Assembly: GCF_000026185.1 (NCBI RefSeq)
Contig: NC_010694.1
Location: forward strand, 3,819,468 to 3,883,467
Length of the DNA: 64,000 nucleotides
Reading direction: 5' to 3'
Source of the DNA: Erwinia tasmaniensis Et1/99
Lineage (GTDB): Bacteria > Pseudomonadota > Gammaproteobacteria > Enterobacterales > Enterobacteriaceae
Both the position numbers and the translations under genes were made by a program. Positions 9,541-18,492 of this stretch are shown here, one piece after another. A model generated the notes under the pieces. The model worked only from the letters and a program-made list of their open reading frames with translations. It was not told the origin of the DNA and ran no database searches. The stretch's first letter is position 1; every line of letters begins with the position of its first letter.

Positions 9541-10113
9541 ATGCAACGCTGCGGCTGGGTGTCTGACGATCCGCTATATATTGCCTACCACGATAACGAA
9601 TGGGGCGTGCCCCATACCGACAGGCAGGCACTCTTTGAAATGATCTGCCTTGAAGGCCAGGTCGCCGGGCTCTCCTGGCTCACGGTGCTGAAAAAACGCG
9701 AGCACTACCGCCGCCTGTTTCATCATTTTGACGTGCAGGCGGTAGCAAAAATGGATGAGGCGGATATCGACAGGCTGATGCAGGAACGTGCGATTATCCG
9801 CCACCGCGGTAAAATCAGCGCAATTATCGCTAATGCCCGCGCTCTGCTGGCAATGGAAGCGGCTGGAGAACCCTTTACGGCATTTATCTGGGGCTTCGTC
9901 GACCATCAGCCACAAATCGGCCGTTTCAATGACGCTCATAGCACGCCGACCACCAGCGCTGCTTCCGATGCCATGTCAAAAGCATTGAAAAAACGCGGCT
10001 TCAAATTTGTCGGCTCCGTCACCTGCTACTCGTTTATGCAGGCCTGCGGGCTGCTTTGTGAGCATGTTACCGGCTGTTTTTGCCATCCCGATAATAAAAG
10101 TCGCCTTTGGTAA
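9541..10113 (+). CDS. tag: DNA-3-methyladenine glycosylase I
   Basis: Constitutive base-excision repair glycosylase that removes 3-methyladenine from DNA. The 190-residue protein begins MQRCGWVSDDPLYIAYHDNEWGVP in the Tag manner (quoted in part: Cys4 and His17 are zinc ligands), and the other two ligands are in the C-terminal HVTGCFCHPD region. Catalytic-pocket segments GLSWLTVLKKRE and GFVDHQPQ are present. A strong AGGAGGG ribosome site precedes the ATG. Last gene of the fdhE-yibF-tag run. Confidence 0.95.
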   Translation: MQRCGWVSDDPLYIAYHDNEWGVPHTDRQALFEMICLEGQVAGLSWLTVLKKREHYRRLFHHFDVQAVAKMDEADIDRLMQERAIIRHRGKISAIIANARALLAMEAAGEPFTAFIWGFVDHQPQIGRFNDAHSTPTTSAASDAMSKALKKRGFKFVGSVTCYSFMQACGLLCEHVTGCFCHPDNKSRLW

Positions 10114-10400
10114 CACATTTTAGAGTGGGCCAGGCCAATTTCTCCGGGGTTTTGCACCCTGGTCCTCGCGTTTACTGGTAAGGTGTCCGCCCGCCGTTGT
10201 GAAAGAAAATGCCTATCAATAAAACAACATTCTTGCGGAAAAAGCGCGGCGGGAAAAATCACTATTGATGTAGAAAGGTCATGCTGGACAACCATAAGTG
10301 AAGATATCTGTGGCTTTCCATGCCAGTGATATTGAGCCGGAACCTGACCTGACGCGGCAGTTATGATAGCCTTTACCGATGATTAACCCCTGGGAGCAAC

Positions 10401-11435
10401 ATGAACCTTAAAGCATCCAAAGCCACCATCAGCGATGTTGCTAAAGCCGCAAATACCGGAAAAACCAGCGTTTCCCGCTATCTTAACGGCGAGCTAAGCG
10501 CGCTTTCTACCGATCTCAAAACACGCATTGAAAGCGCCATAACCCAGCTTAACTATCATCCCAGCCAGATGGCGCGCGGTTTAAAACGCGGGCGTACTCG
10601 CTTAATTGGCCTGATTATCGCGGATATTACCAATCCCTATTCAATCAACATGCTGAGCGGTATTGAAGCCGCCTGCCGCGCCAATGGCTTCACCCTGCTG
10701 ATGTGTAATACCAATAATGAAATCGATCTGGAACAGCACTACCTGAATCTGCTGAACAGCTACCAGGTTGAGGGGATTGTGGTTAACGCGGTAGGAATGC
10801 GCGAAGAGGCGCTGAACCAGCTACAGCAATCACAGCTGCCGATGGTGTTAATCGACCGCAAAATTGCCGATTTCCATTGTGACGTCATTGGCCTGGATAA
10901 CCATGCCGCTGCGCGGGAGGCAACCGAGCATCTGCTGGCACGAGGCTATCGTGCGCTGCTGTTTATCAGCGAACCGTTGGGCATGATCAATACCCGGCTG
11001 GAGCGCGTGCACAGCTTCCGTCAGCGCATGGCACAGCAGCCAGATCGTGTCGCCGAGCTGGCCGAAGTTGCATTGGGTGACGCACAGCGGCTGGAGCAGG
11101 TGCTGCGCGATTTTTACCAGCACCACCATGATGCCCCCTGCGCGGTGATGGTGGTCAATGGCGCACTGACGCTACAGGTGGCACGCGCGTTGCGCCGTCT
11201 GGACCTCAGCTGGGGAGAGCACATCGGCCTGCTGGGCTTCGATGAACTGGACTGGGCCGAGCTGGCGGGCGTGGGGATCACCACGCTGAAGCAGCCCACG
11301 TGGCAAATGGGCTACGCCGCCCTTGAACAGGTACTGAAGCGCATCGAAGGCGATGATGATCCGGTGCACGAACAGCTCTTTAGCGGCGAACTGATTGTGC
11401 GCGGTTCGACGGCCGGGAAAGCGGTAACGTTTTAG
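10401..11435 (+). CDS. LacI-family regulator, probable 2-ketogluconate repressor (PtxS-like)
   Basis: A 344-residue LacI/GalR protein. The N-terminal helix-turn-helix reads ATISDVAKAANTGKTSVSRY (residues 8-27) and is followed by hinge QMARGLKRGRT and a periplasmic-binding-type effector domain (LIGLIIADITNPYS...). It is preceded by GGGAGC. In Pseudomonas the PtxS repressor governs the kgu operon and responds to 2-ketogluconate. Here the kgu genes start 2.4 kb downstream, with a LacI-type palindrome in front. The unrelated phosphatase gene lies between on the opposite strand. PtxS identity is inferred from family and context. Confidence 0.85.
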   Translation: MNLKASKATISDVAKAANTGKTSVSRYLNGELSALSTDLKTRIESAITQLNYHPSQMARGLKRGRTRLIGLIIADITNPYSINMLSGIEAACRANGFTLLMCNTNNEIDLEQHYLNLLNSYQVEGIVVNAVGMREEALNQLQQSQLPMVLIDRKIADFHCDVIGLDNHAAAREATEHLLARGYRALLFISEPLGMINTRLERVHSFRQRMAQQPDRVAELAEVALGDAQRLEQVLRDFYQHHHDAPCAVMVVNGALTLQVARALRRLDLSWGEHIGLLGFDELDWAELAGVGITTLKQPTWQMGYAALEQVLKRIEGDDDPVHEQLFSGELIVRGSTAGKAVTF

Positions 11436-11600
11436 CCGCGTGAACGCCCGTGCCCACAGCCAGAATAATGCGGTGGGCAAATCATTCTTCGTTACCGCGG
11501 TCTTTTACATCCCGTTAGATGTCTTCTACCAGACGAAGAAAACCGTAAAGCAGTTAATTTCCGATGATCGCGGTAAGCGACTGTGAGGGTGTTTCTCCGC

Positions 11601-13310
11601 TCATCGCTTATTGTTCTTTATCACGGCATCAATCAGCCCCTGTACTTCATTTGATTCTTTAGAGCAAACAAACACCGGTAATAATTTATTGGGATCACCA
11701 ATAGCACGGCTTCTTTTTAATTTATAGTGATCGACACTTTTCGCAGAATGAAAATTTATTTCTTCTGCCATAAGATTAATTAATTTGTCATCCTGAAAAA
11801 AACTACGCGGTAAATCATAAGCATGAATCACTGGGATTGTGATACCCTTATCTTTAACGCAAAGATCCATCGAGTAAACACTGATATTTAAATCCTCAGC
11901 TAATTTCTTACTTCCTTCCTCCGTTGTTTCAAGTTTAATTCCGTCACCATAATCTTTCTCTTTAGTGAAAAAGTTATGCACACCTTCTATTAATAAGTTT
12001 TCTGTATGCTCGCCCAATATAACCATGACGGGAGTGCGGTTATCAAAAATACTTTTCATTAGTTCTCCCGAATGTTGAAGTGGAAGGAGGTCGACAACCA
12101 TAGCGGCACTTTTATATTCGCCGTCATCTTTGCTTTTAAACATGATTGTTTTACCAAAAATATTTTCAAAAGTTCCCGCGTTCCTTACGCCACGGGCATC
12201 AATGATGGCTTGACCGTTTTCGTTATTCTTTTTTCTCAGAAGAGGGGGCACTGGAAACGCAGGATAGACGGTTTTTGAAGGAGCGGCGCTTTTATCGTCA
12301 CCCTCCGCGCTTTGGATCGTTTTTAACAATCCTGATGTTCGCGGCGGCGTTTTACTCTCTGGTTCATCTTCTTTGAGCACTGGCCACCCTTTGGCCACGG
12401 CCATTTCTATTAAACAATCTCTCTGCTCGTTGGTTTGAACCATATGCCCATTTCTGCATTCCCGCGCATCGACTATCGCTCTTTCCACGCTGACATCGTT
12501 ATTCATGGCCAGGGCGCAAAGAACCACCCCGGTACGCCCGACACCCGCACGGCAGTGTATAACCGGTACGCCTTCATTTCCCTCTTGCGCATTTTTGATG
12601 CTGTCTATAAGCTGCCTGGTTGCCTCTGGGCTTAAAGTCCCATGATCTGGCCAATTAGTGACATGGTGTACGTTAACTGAGAAATCATTTTTTTGACTCT
12701 GGATAAGCAGATCATAAGTCTCCACCTTTGTCTTATCGGCCAACTCGTAGGCTTCAGTTTTGTTAGATCTGGTGGTCATCTCACCATAATCATCCGAACG
12801 GTGAAAATAGTTGTGCATTTCTTTACTCTGATTATTGATTTCGGCCTCCGATGCGAGAACCACGATCAAGGGCGTGTTTTGTTGCACTATCATTTCAAGA
12901 AAACTCTGTATCTGTTCCTTTAAGGGATATTGGGTGGCGATGGCAATTTTTTTATTATCGATAGTGATATTGTTAGCATGAAGGCCATGACCTACCCGAG
13001 TTTCGACTCTTGATGATATATCTTTGAAAAGATTAACCACCTTATTCCCCTCAATAAAATAGCGAGGATCATTATCACCAGAAGGTTTTAACCGGTATTT
13101 TACATCCTCAAGGAGGATTTTTAAGGTCAAAGATTTGTCATCTTTTTTATTTTCTAATAAGTCCAATTTCAAGGTAAGTTTTTTTTGTGTGTTGCTGGTT
13201 TTTCGCAGATGACACACAACCGAATTTTCTGGCGCCATGACATAATCTTTCGAATGACTTGGTATATCTTGGGTAGGCTGGGAGGGTTGTTGTTGATTTT
13301 CGATTCTCAT
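11601..13310 (-). CDS. Tandem-domain protein tyrosine phosphatase, candidate type III effector
   Basis: A 569-residue protein. Residues 1-45 are rich in Gln, Ser, Pro and Asn without a Sec signal, as in type III secretion signals. A first tyrosine-phosphatase domain (about 105-300) is complete: WPD loop NWPDHGT (Asp about 222), P-loop HCRAGVGRTG (Cys about 253) and Q-loop MVQTNEQRD. A second domain (about 370-569) repeats the pattern but is degenerate: YDLPRS in place of WPD and FVCSKESNEV in place of the P-loop, lacking the His and Arg. Nearest known relatives in kind are YopH, SptP and HopAO1. The ATG at 13310 follows AAGGTG by 8 bp; an upstream GTG exists. AT-rich relative to its neighbours, suggesting acquisition. 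No HrpL box was found. Confidence 0.8.
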   Translation of the reverse strand: MRIENQQQPSQPTQDIPSHSKDYVMAPENSVVCHLRKTSNTQKKLTLKLDLLENKKDDKSLTLKILLEDVKYRLKPSGDNDPRYFIEGNKVVNLFKDISSRVETRVGHGLHANNITIDNKKIAIATQYPLKEQIQSFLEMIVQQNTPLIVVLASEAEINNQSKEMHNYFHRSDDYGEMTTRSNKTEAYELADKTKVETYDLLIQSQKNDFSVNVHHVTNWPDHGTLSPEATRQLIDSIKNAQEGNEGVPVIHCRAGVGRTGVVLCALAMNNDVSVERAIVDARECRNGHMVQTNEQRDCLIEMAVAKGWPVLKEDEPESKTPPRTSGLLKTIQSAEGDDKSAAPSKTVYPAFPVPPLLRKKNNENGQAIIDARGVRNAGTFENIFGKTIMFKSKDDGEYKSAAMVVDLLPLQHSGELMKSIFDNRTPVMVILGEHTENLLIEGVHNFFTKEKDYGDGIKLETTEEGSKKLAEDLNISVYSMDLCVKDKGITIPVIHAYDLPRSFFQDDKLINLMAEEINFHSAKSVDHYKLKRSRAIGDPNKLLPVFVCSKESNEVQGLIDAVIKNNKR

Positions 13311-13846
13311 CGCCGTCACCTTATAATGATTATTATTAAATTAAAAACGTGTATTTTCCCGAAGCCACTTTCCTTCCTGATATCAGGCACCTCTTCCACA
13401 GCCAACAAAAAATCGGTCGTCTCATATTAATCAATATTGCAATGATAATGGCGGCGGAATATACCAAATAACAACACTACTCCTGCATCAGGCTGAATAC
13501 AATTTCACGTAAAATCGCTCATTACCTTACAGATAAGCGGATAAAATATTTAATTTTCTAACTAAAACTATTTATCGACAAGAGCGATTAAAAAGATGAC
13601 TGGTAGCTGAATAACCATTTTTTCCTCCCTCACAGGAGGTGTTATTTATTGTTATTTTCCACAGCCTTTTTTCACCCTATACGATAATCGTATGCCCCTG
13701 CGAAACGGGCATAAGAGCCTGTTTTTGCCATTTTCCTGATTGCCCCCCGTTACCGACCGTCCCCCCTGTCATTTTAAGAAAAATCCCCACCTAAAAATAA
13801 CAACATCGTGAGCGTCATCATAAGTTACATCTCTGTATCTTTCCTT
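13311..13846. other. AT-rich divergent intergenic region, effector / kgu operon
   Basis: About 540 bp without a supported gene. It is conspicuously AT-rich up to about 13660 and probably belongs to the acquired segment. It should carry the effector promoter (leftward) and the kgu promoter (rightward, near 13800-13850). I searched by eye for GGAACC...CCAC HrpL-type elements on the minus strand and saw none. Confidence 0.5.
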
Positions 13847-13860
13847 TGGAACCGGTTCCA
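13847..13860. promoter_or_regulatory. Perfect 14-bp palindrome, LacI/PtxS-type operator of the kgu operon
   Basis: TGGAACCGGTTCCA is a perfect inverted repeat with the central CCGG typical of LacI-family operators. It is very close to the TGAAACCGGTTTCA sites reported for Pseudomonas PtxS. It lies 31 bp before the kguE start, where binding would block transcription. The presumed partner is the LacI-family protein at 10401-11435. Confidence 0.75.
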
Positions 13861-13891
13861 TCTACGCTTTTCTAATGTAAATGGAGGGATC

Positions 13892-14641
13892 ATGAAGAGA
13901 GATGTGATTGTCGTTACCGCTGCTTACGGTCAGCAGCAGGTGAGCGCACTGGGCGGCCAGCAGGCGCTGCTGCCAATTATTGCCGCCGCCGGGGCCGACG
14001 GCGTGGAGATCCGCCGGGAACTGTTTACCCCGCAACAGCTGACGCAGTTACCGCAGCTGGCGCAGGCCATCGCGGATTCACGGCTGACGGCGTTTTATTC
14101 GGTGCCGGAAGCGCTATTTATGTCGGATGGTTCGCTTAACCCGCGGCTGGATCTGCACTTCGCTGAAGCGCAGCAGCTCAACGCGCGCATGCTGAAATAC
14201 TCACTCGGCCATTTCCAGCCGGGCTTTGATGGCAGCGAACTGCGTGACAGGCTGGCGGGAAAAACGGTACGGCTGGTGGTGGAAAACGACCAGACCGACT
14301 GCGGCAGGCTGACCGCCATCGAGCGTTTTTTCCACGCCGATGAAAAGGATCGCATCATCAACGGCATGACGTTTGATATCGGCAACTGGCTGTGGGTCGG
14401 TGACCAGCCGCTCGCCGCGGCCAAGTCTCTGAGCCGCTATGTTCACTACATCCATGTGAAAGCCGCAGCGCCGTATGGTGACAGATGGCGGGCTTTGCCT
14501 CTCGACAAGGCCGATAACCTGTGGCGTGACACGCTGGCGTTACTGCCTGCCGACGCGCCGCGTGCCATTGAGTTTCCGCTGGAAGGTCCCGACCTGGTGG
14601 CCATTACCCGGCATTACGTTGACCAGCTGCGCGAGGGATAG
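13892..14641 (+). CDS. kguE: KguE, sugar isomerase/epimerase-like protein of 2-ketogluconate operon
   Basis: A 249-residue TIM-barrel protein of the AP-endonuclease-2 / xylose isomerase-like family. It shows GADGVEIRRELF near the N-terminus, a central LVVENDQTDCG with metal-binding-type Glu, and MTFDIGNW followed by YVHYIHVKAA towards the C-terminus. It is the first gene of kguEKTD; its precise reaction in 2-ketogluconate use is not established. The ATG at 13892 has GGAGGG 4 bp upstream. A longer in-frame reading from 13808 would include the operator and is rejected. kguK starts 3 bp after the stop. Confidence 0.88.
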   Translation: MKRDVIVVTAAYGQQQVSALGGQQALLPIIAAAGADGVEIRRELFTPQQLTQLPQLAQAIADSRLTAFYSVPEALFMSDGSLNPRLDLHFAEAQQLNARMLKYSLGHFQPGFDGSELRDRLAGKTVRLVVENDQTDCGRLTAIERFFHADEKDRIINGMTFDIGNWLWVGDQPLAAAKSLSRYVHYIHVKAAAPYGDRWRALPLDKADNLWRDTLALLPADAPRAIEFPLEGPDLVAITRHYVDQLREG

Positions 14642-14644
14642 ATC

Positions 14645-15598
14645 ATGACTATTGATGCCAACGGCACGTTGGATGTTGTCACCATCGGTGAAGCGATGGC
14701 GATGTTTGTGGCGGATGAAGCGGGCGATCTCGCCAGCGCAAACCATTTCACCAAACGCATCGCGGGGGCAGAGCTGAATGTGGCGATCGGACTGGCGCGC
14801 CTCGGTCTGAAAGTGGGCTGGGTCAGCCGTATTGGTGACGACTCTTTTGGCCGATTCGCCTGCCAGCAGCTGGATCGGGAAGGCGTGGATCGTCGCCGGG
14901 TGACGTTGGATAAGCGTTACTCCACCGGTTTTCAGCTAAAATCGAAGGTTGAGGATGGCTCCGATCCGCGGGTGGAGTATTTCCGTAAAGGCTCCGCCGC
15001 CAGCCATCTCTCACAGCAAGATTTCGATCGTGACTACTTCGGCAGCGCACGCCATCTGCACCTGAGCGGCGTCGCGGCGGCAATATCCCATGACTCGCTG
15101 GCCCTGTCGCTTTATGCTGCACGCGAAATGAAAGCGATGGGCAAAACCCTCTCTTTTGACCCCAATCTGCGTCCGGTGCTGTGGCCAAGCGAGCAGGAGA
15201 TGGTCAGGCAGCTGAACAATCTGGCGCAGTATGCCGACTGGGTGCTGCCGGGCATAAGTGAAGGTAAGATCCTTACCGGTTACCATCAGCCGGAGGCCAT
15301 CGCCGATTTTTATCTGGCAATGGGCGTTAAGGCGGTCGTGATTAAGACCGGCGACGACGGGGCTTGGTATAAAACCGCTGAAGGTGACAGCGGGCAGGTG
15401 GCCGCGGTGAAAACCGATAACGTGATTGATACCGTGGGCGCCGGTGATGGCTTTGCCGTTGGCGTTATCAGCGCCCTGCTGGAAGGAAAGTCGTTACCCG
15501 CAGCCGTACTGCGCGGCAACAAAATCGGTTCGCTGGCGATCCAGGCCATTGGCGACAGCGAAGGATTGCCAACGCGCGCCCTTTTAGGTGATTTCTAA
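14645..15598 (+). CDS. kguK: 2-ketogluconate kinase (PfkB family)
   Basis: A 317-residue PfkB/ribokinase-type sugar kinase. The N-terminal VVTIGEAMAMFV and GGA-like substrate region (RIAGAELNVAIGLARLG) and the C-terminal signature DTVGAGDGFAVG near residue 262, with the catalytic Asp, are intact. In the pathway it phosphorylates 2-ketogluconate to 2-keto-6-phosphogluconate in the cytoplasm. 2-keto-3-deoxygluconate kinases (KdgK) look similar, so the assignment relies on the kgu context. Confidence 0.87.
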   Translation: MTIDANGTLDVVTIGEAMAMFVADEAGDLASANHFTKRIAGAELNVAIGLARLGLKVGWVSRIGDDSFGRFACQQLDREGVDRRRVTLDKRYSTGFQLKSKVEDGSDPRVEYFRKGSAASHLSQQDFDRDYFGSARHLHLSGVAAAISHDSLALSLYAAREMKAMGKTLSFDPNLRPVLWPSEQEMVRQLNNLAQYADWVLPGISEGKILTGYHQPEAIADFYLAMGVKAVVIKTGDDGAWYKTAEGDSGQVAAVKTDNVIDTVGAGDGFAVGVISALLEGKSLPAAVLRGNKIGSLAIQAIGDSEGLPTRALLGDF

Positions 15599-15673
15599 GC
15601 GCCAGCCCTGACCGGAACATAACAAAACCGCATCGCCCACCCTACAAGAGAATGCGGCTACCGAGGAAGAACT

Positions 15674-16963
15674 ATGAGCAATCAGAAAATCGCGCCAAAA
15701 CGCTGGTGGTATATCATGCCCATCGTGTTCATCACCTACAGCCTGGCTTATCTGGACCGTGCCAATTTCAGCTTTGCCTCCGCTGCGGGGATCAATGAAG
15801 ACCTCGGTATCACCCACGGCGTATCGTCCCTGCTGGGCGCGCTGTTCTTTCTCGGTTACTTCTTTTTTCAAATCCCCGGGGCCATCTATGCCGAACGACG
15901 CAGCGTTAAAAAGCTGGTGTTCTGGTGCCTGATCTTGTGGGGCATTTGCGCCACGCTAACCGGGCTGGTGAGCAATATTCCGATGCTGGCGGCAATCCGC
16001 TTTACGCTGGGCGTGGTAGAAGCGGCGGTCATGCCGGCGATGCTGATTTATATCAGCAACTGGTTCGTCAAATCAGAGCGCTCACGCGCCAATACCTTTT
16101 TGATGCTGGGTAATCCGGTTACCGTGCTGTGGATGTCCGTGGTCTCCGGCTATTTGATTAACGCCTTCGGCTGGCGCGAGATGTTTATTATTGAGGGCTT
16201 TCCGGCGGTGATCTGGGCGGTAGCCTGGTGGTTCCTGGTGCAGGATAAACCGGCACAGGCGAAGTGGCTGAGCGATAGCGAAAAAGCCGCGCTGCATGCT
16301 CAGCTGGAGAAAGAGCAGGAAAACCTGAAGGCGGTACGCAATTACTCCGAGGCGTTTAAATCGCGCAACGTCATTATTTTGTGCACCCAATATTTTTGCT
16401 GGAGTATCGGCGTATACGGCTTTGTGCTGTGGCTGCCGTCCATTCTGCGTAACGGCACGCAGATGGGGATGGTCGAAGCCGGCTGGCTTTCTTCAGTACC
16501 TTACCTGGCGGCGACCGTGGCCATGATTATTGTCTCCTGGGCATCGGATAAGTTACAGAACCGCAAACTGTTTGTCTGGCCGCTGCTGCTGATTGGTGCG
16601 CTGGCATTTATCGCATCGTACCTGGTCGGGTCTGGCAATTTCTGGCTGTCCTATGCGCTGCTGGTGCTGGCCGGGGCCGCCATGTATGCCCCCTACGGCC
16701 CGTTTTTTGCCATTATTCCGGAAATGCTGCCGCGTAACGTTGCCGGCGGCGCAATGGCCCTGATCAACGCCATGGGCGCGCTGGGTTCATTCCTCGGCTC
16801 TTGGGTAGTGGGTTATCTCAACGGGGCGACCGGAAGCCCGGCCGTATCCTACATCTTTATGGGAGGTGCTCTGCTGGCGGCGGTTTGTCTGACGCTGATC
16901 GTCAAACCGGCGCAGGAGAAGCATTCACCCCTTCCTCATGGTGCGCTATCGTCAAAAGGGTAG
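15674..16963 (+). CDS. kguT: 2-ketogluconate transporter (MFS, ACS family)
   Basis: A 429-residue major facilitator with about 12 membrane segments. The N-terminal SLAYLDRANFSFA motif (Asp-Arg-Ala-Asn) marks the anion:cation symporter subfamily, as do GALFFLGYFFFQIPGA and the loop motif YAERRSVKKL. It has a central cytoplasmic loop around residues 195-225. It is the inner-membrane uptake step for 2-ketogluconate, between kguK (75 bp) and kguD (42 bp) in the same operon. Confidence 0.88.
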   Translation: MSNQKIAPKRWWYIMPIVFITYSLAYLDRANFSFASAAGINEDLGITHGVSSLLGALFFLGYFFFQIPGAIYAERRSVKKLVFWCLILWGICATLTGLVSNIPMLAAIRFTLGVVEAAVMPAMLIYISNWFVKSERSRANTFLMLGNPVTVLWMSVVSGYLINAFGWREMFIIEGFPAVIWAVAWWFLVQDKPAQAKWLSDSEKAALHAQLEKEQENLKAVRNYSEAFKSRNVIILCTQYFCWSIGVYGFVLWLPSILRNGTQMGMVEAGWLSSVPYLAATVAMIIVSWASDKLQNRKLFVWPLLLIGALAFIASYLVGSGNFWLSYALLVLAGAAMYAPYGPFFAIIPEMLPRNVAGGAMALINAMGALGSFLGSWVVGYLNGATGSPAVSYIFMGGALLAAVCLTLIVKPAQEKHSPLPHGALSSKG

Positions 16964-17005
16964 CAGTAACACTGACTCATCTACTTAATTAACAGGGATC
17001 ACGGT

Positions 17006-17971
17006 ATGAAACCTTCTGTCGTTCTGTATAAATCGTTACCAGAAGACCTGCGCGCACGGCTGGATGAACATTGTCATGTGACCGAAATTAACGGGCTAAC
17101 CGCGGAGAATATCGCCAAACACGAAGACGTTTTCCGCCAGGCAGAAGGCATCCTCGGTTCCGGTGGCAAGGTCGATGCAGAATTTTTACGCCAGGCGCCG
17201 AAGCTGCGCGTGGCATCCAGCATCTCCGTTGGCTATGACAATTTTGACGTGGCGGCGTTAAACGATCGCGGCGTGCTGCTGATGCACACACCCACGGTGC
17301 TGACCGAAACCGTTGCCGATACCATGATGGCGCTGGTGTTGAGTAGCGCACGCCGCGTGGTGGAAATGGCGGAACGCGTTAAATCCGGCGAGTGGCGCGG
17401 CAGCATTTCCTCCGACTGGTTTGGCATTGACGTGCACCACAAAAAGCTGGGTATTCTCGGCATGGGTCGCATCGGGCTGGCGCTGGCACAGCGCGCCCAT
17501 CTCGGCTTCGGTATGCCCATCCTCTACAACGCCCGTAAGCATCATGATGAGGCCGAGCAGCGTTTTGATGCTGAGTACTGCGACCTGGATACGCTGCTGG
17601 CCGAGTCGGATTTTCTCTGCATCAGCCTGCCGCTGACGGAGCAGACCCACCATCTGATTGGTCGCGAGCAGCTGGCAAAAATGAAGCGCAGCGCCATACT
17701 GATCAACGCCGGGCGTGGCCCGGTGGTCGACGAGCAGGCGCTGATTGCGGCGCTGAAGGATGGCACCCTGCATGCCGCCGGGCTGGATGTCTTTGAGCAG
17801 GAGCCGCTGCCCGTCAGTTCGGAGCTGCTGGCGCTGCGCAATGTCGTTGCGTTGCCGCATATTGGTTCCGCCACCCATGAAACGCGCTACGGTATGGCGA
17901 AAGATGCGGTAGATAATCTGATTGCCGCACTGAACGGCAAGGTTGAGAAGAACTGCGTGAATCCCCGTTAA
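17006..17971 (+). CDS. kguD: 2-keto-6-phosphogluconate / 2-ketoacid reductase
   Basis: A 321-residue D-isomer-specific 2-hydroxyacid dehydrogenase (GhrB/TkrA-like). NAD(P)-binding [13 protein letters not shown] lies near residue 150. Catalytic residues are in [11 protein letters not shown] (Arg), DVFEQEPLP (Glu) and [13 protein letters not shown] (His). In the kgu pathway it reduces 2-keto-6-phosphogluconate to 6-phosphogluconate, feeding the pentose phosphate and Entner-Doudoroff routes. Last gene of the operon and followed by a strong terminator. GhrB is the closest alternative name. Confidence 0.88.
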   Translation: MKPSVVLYKSLPEDLRARLDEHCHVTEINGLTAENIAKHEDVFRQAEGILGSGGKVDAEFLRQAPKLRVASSISVGYDNFDVAALNDRGVLLMHTPTVLTETVADTMMALVLSSARRVVEMAERVKSGEWRGSISSDWFGIDVHHKKLGILGMGRIGLALAQRAHLGFGMPILYNARKHHDEAEQRFDAEYCDLDTLLAESDFLCISLPLTEQTHHLIGREQLAKMKRSAILINAGRGPVVDEQALIAALKDGTLHAAGLDVFEQEPLPVSSELLALRNVVALPHIGSATHETRYGMAKDAVDNLIAALNGKVEKNCVNPR

Positions 17972-18023
17972 CGGTGTTCAGGGCACAACCGCAGTGTGCC
18001 TGTTCCGCAGCGCCCATCCGTCA

Positions 18024-18056
18024 AAAAGGTCGCCATCGCGACCTTTTGTTCTTTTA
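18024..18056 (+). terminator. Rho-independent terminator of the kgu operon
   Basis: A ten-pair stem AAAAGGTCGC / GCGACCTTTT with a four-base loop (18034-18037) is followed by the T-rich stretch GTTCTTTT. It lies about 50 bp after the kguD stop on the plus strand. Confidence 0.9.
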
Positions 18057-18192
18057 CCATTCTGTCCGGGCGTTGCGGCAACCCTTGCCGGAGTATGTCC
18101 TGTACTGACGATGCAGATGACTTACCGGCAGTGGAACGAACGTGAAGTCGCCATCATCTTAATAGAGAGAAACGACGTCTTGGATGTATGCG

Positions 18193-18471
18193 CTATTTCT
18201 TCTTCGGCGCAGAACAGACATCGAACACGGTTGTCTTTCCTATATGAACACCTTTGACTCCAGATATCGTCATATTGCCTGCTTTATCTCTAGTCACTCC
18301 TCCCCCTCCTTTTTTTTCAGCTCCGTCGCCGCTTCGCTGGTTATTTTTTGGTTGAGAGCTGTTTCCCACCCCTTTTAACGAACGGGTAAATGCGTCTTGG
18401 GGACCGTTTGCGCCCTCTGTTGTTCGATAAGTTCCAGAGATCGAACCCTCAGTTTTTGCCACTCCACGCAT
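18193..18471 (-). CDS. Small Gly/Lys-rich hypothetical protein
   Basis: A 92-residue protein that I do not recognise. It starts MRGVAKTEGSISG after an excellent AGGAGGT site, has a low-complexity middle (GDGAEKKGGGG) and ends TVFDVCSAPKKK, strongly basic with one Cys. A longer reading to 18642 is open but lacks a comparable ribosome site. There is no signal peptide or membrane segment. It lies alone between kguD (convergent) and the epimerase gene upstream on the same strand, and a 9-bp-arm hairpin lies in its leader. It could be a species-specific orphan or an acquired fragment. Confidence 0.6.
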   Translation of the reverse strand: MRGVAKTEGSISGTYRTTEGANGPQDAFTRSLKGVGNSSQPKNNQRSGDGAEKKGGGGVTRDKAGNMTISGVKGVHIGKTTVFDVCSAPKKK

Positions 18472-18492
18472 GATATTACCTCCTGTAAATGT

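Noticed and set aside
10339..10380. GGAACC upstream of the LacI-type gene as a HrpL box
   Set aside because: No CCAC-type second half at the required spacing.
12072..12923. Plus-strand frames of 66-76 residues within the phosphatase gene
   Set aside because: Short antisense frames opposite a coherent two-domain protein.
13311..13860. GGAACC at 13848 as a HrpL box
   Set aside because: It is one half of the kgu palindrome, and no CCAC lies 15-16 bp away on either strand.
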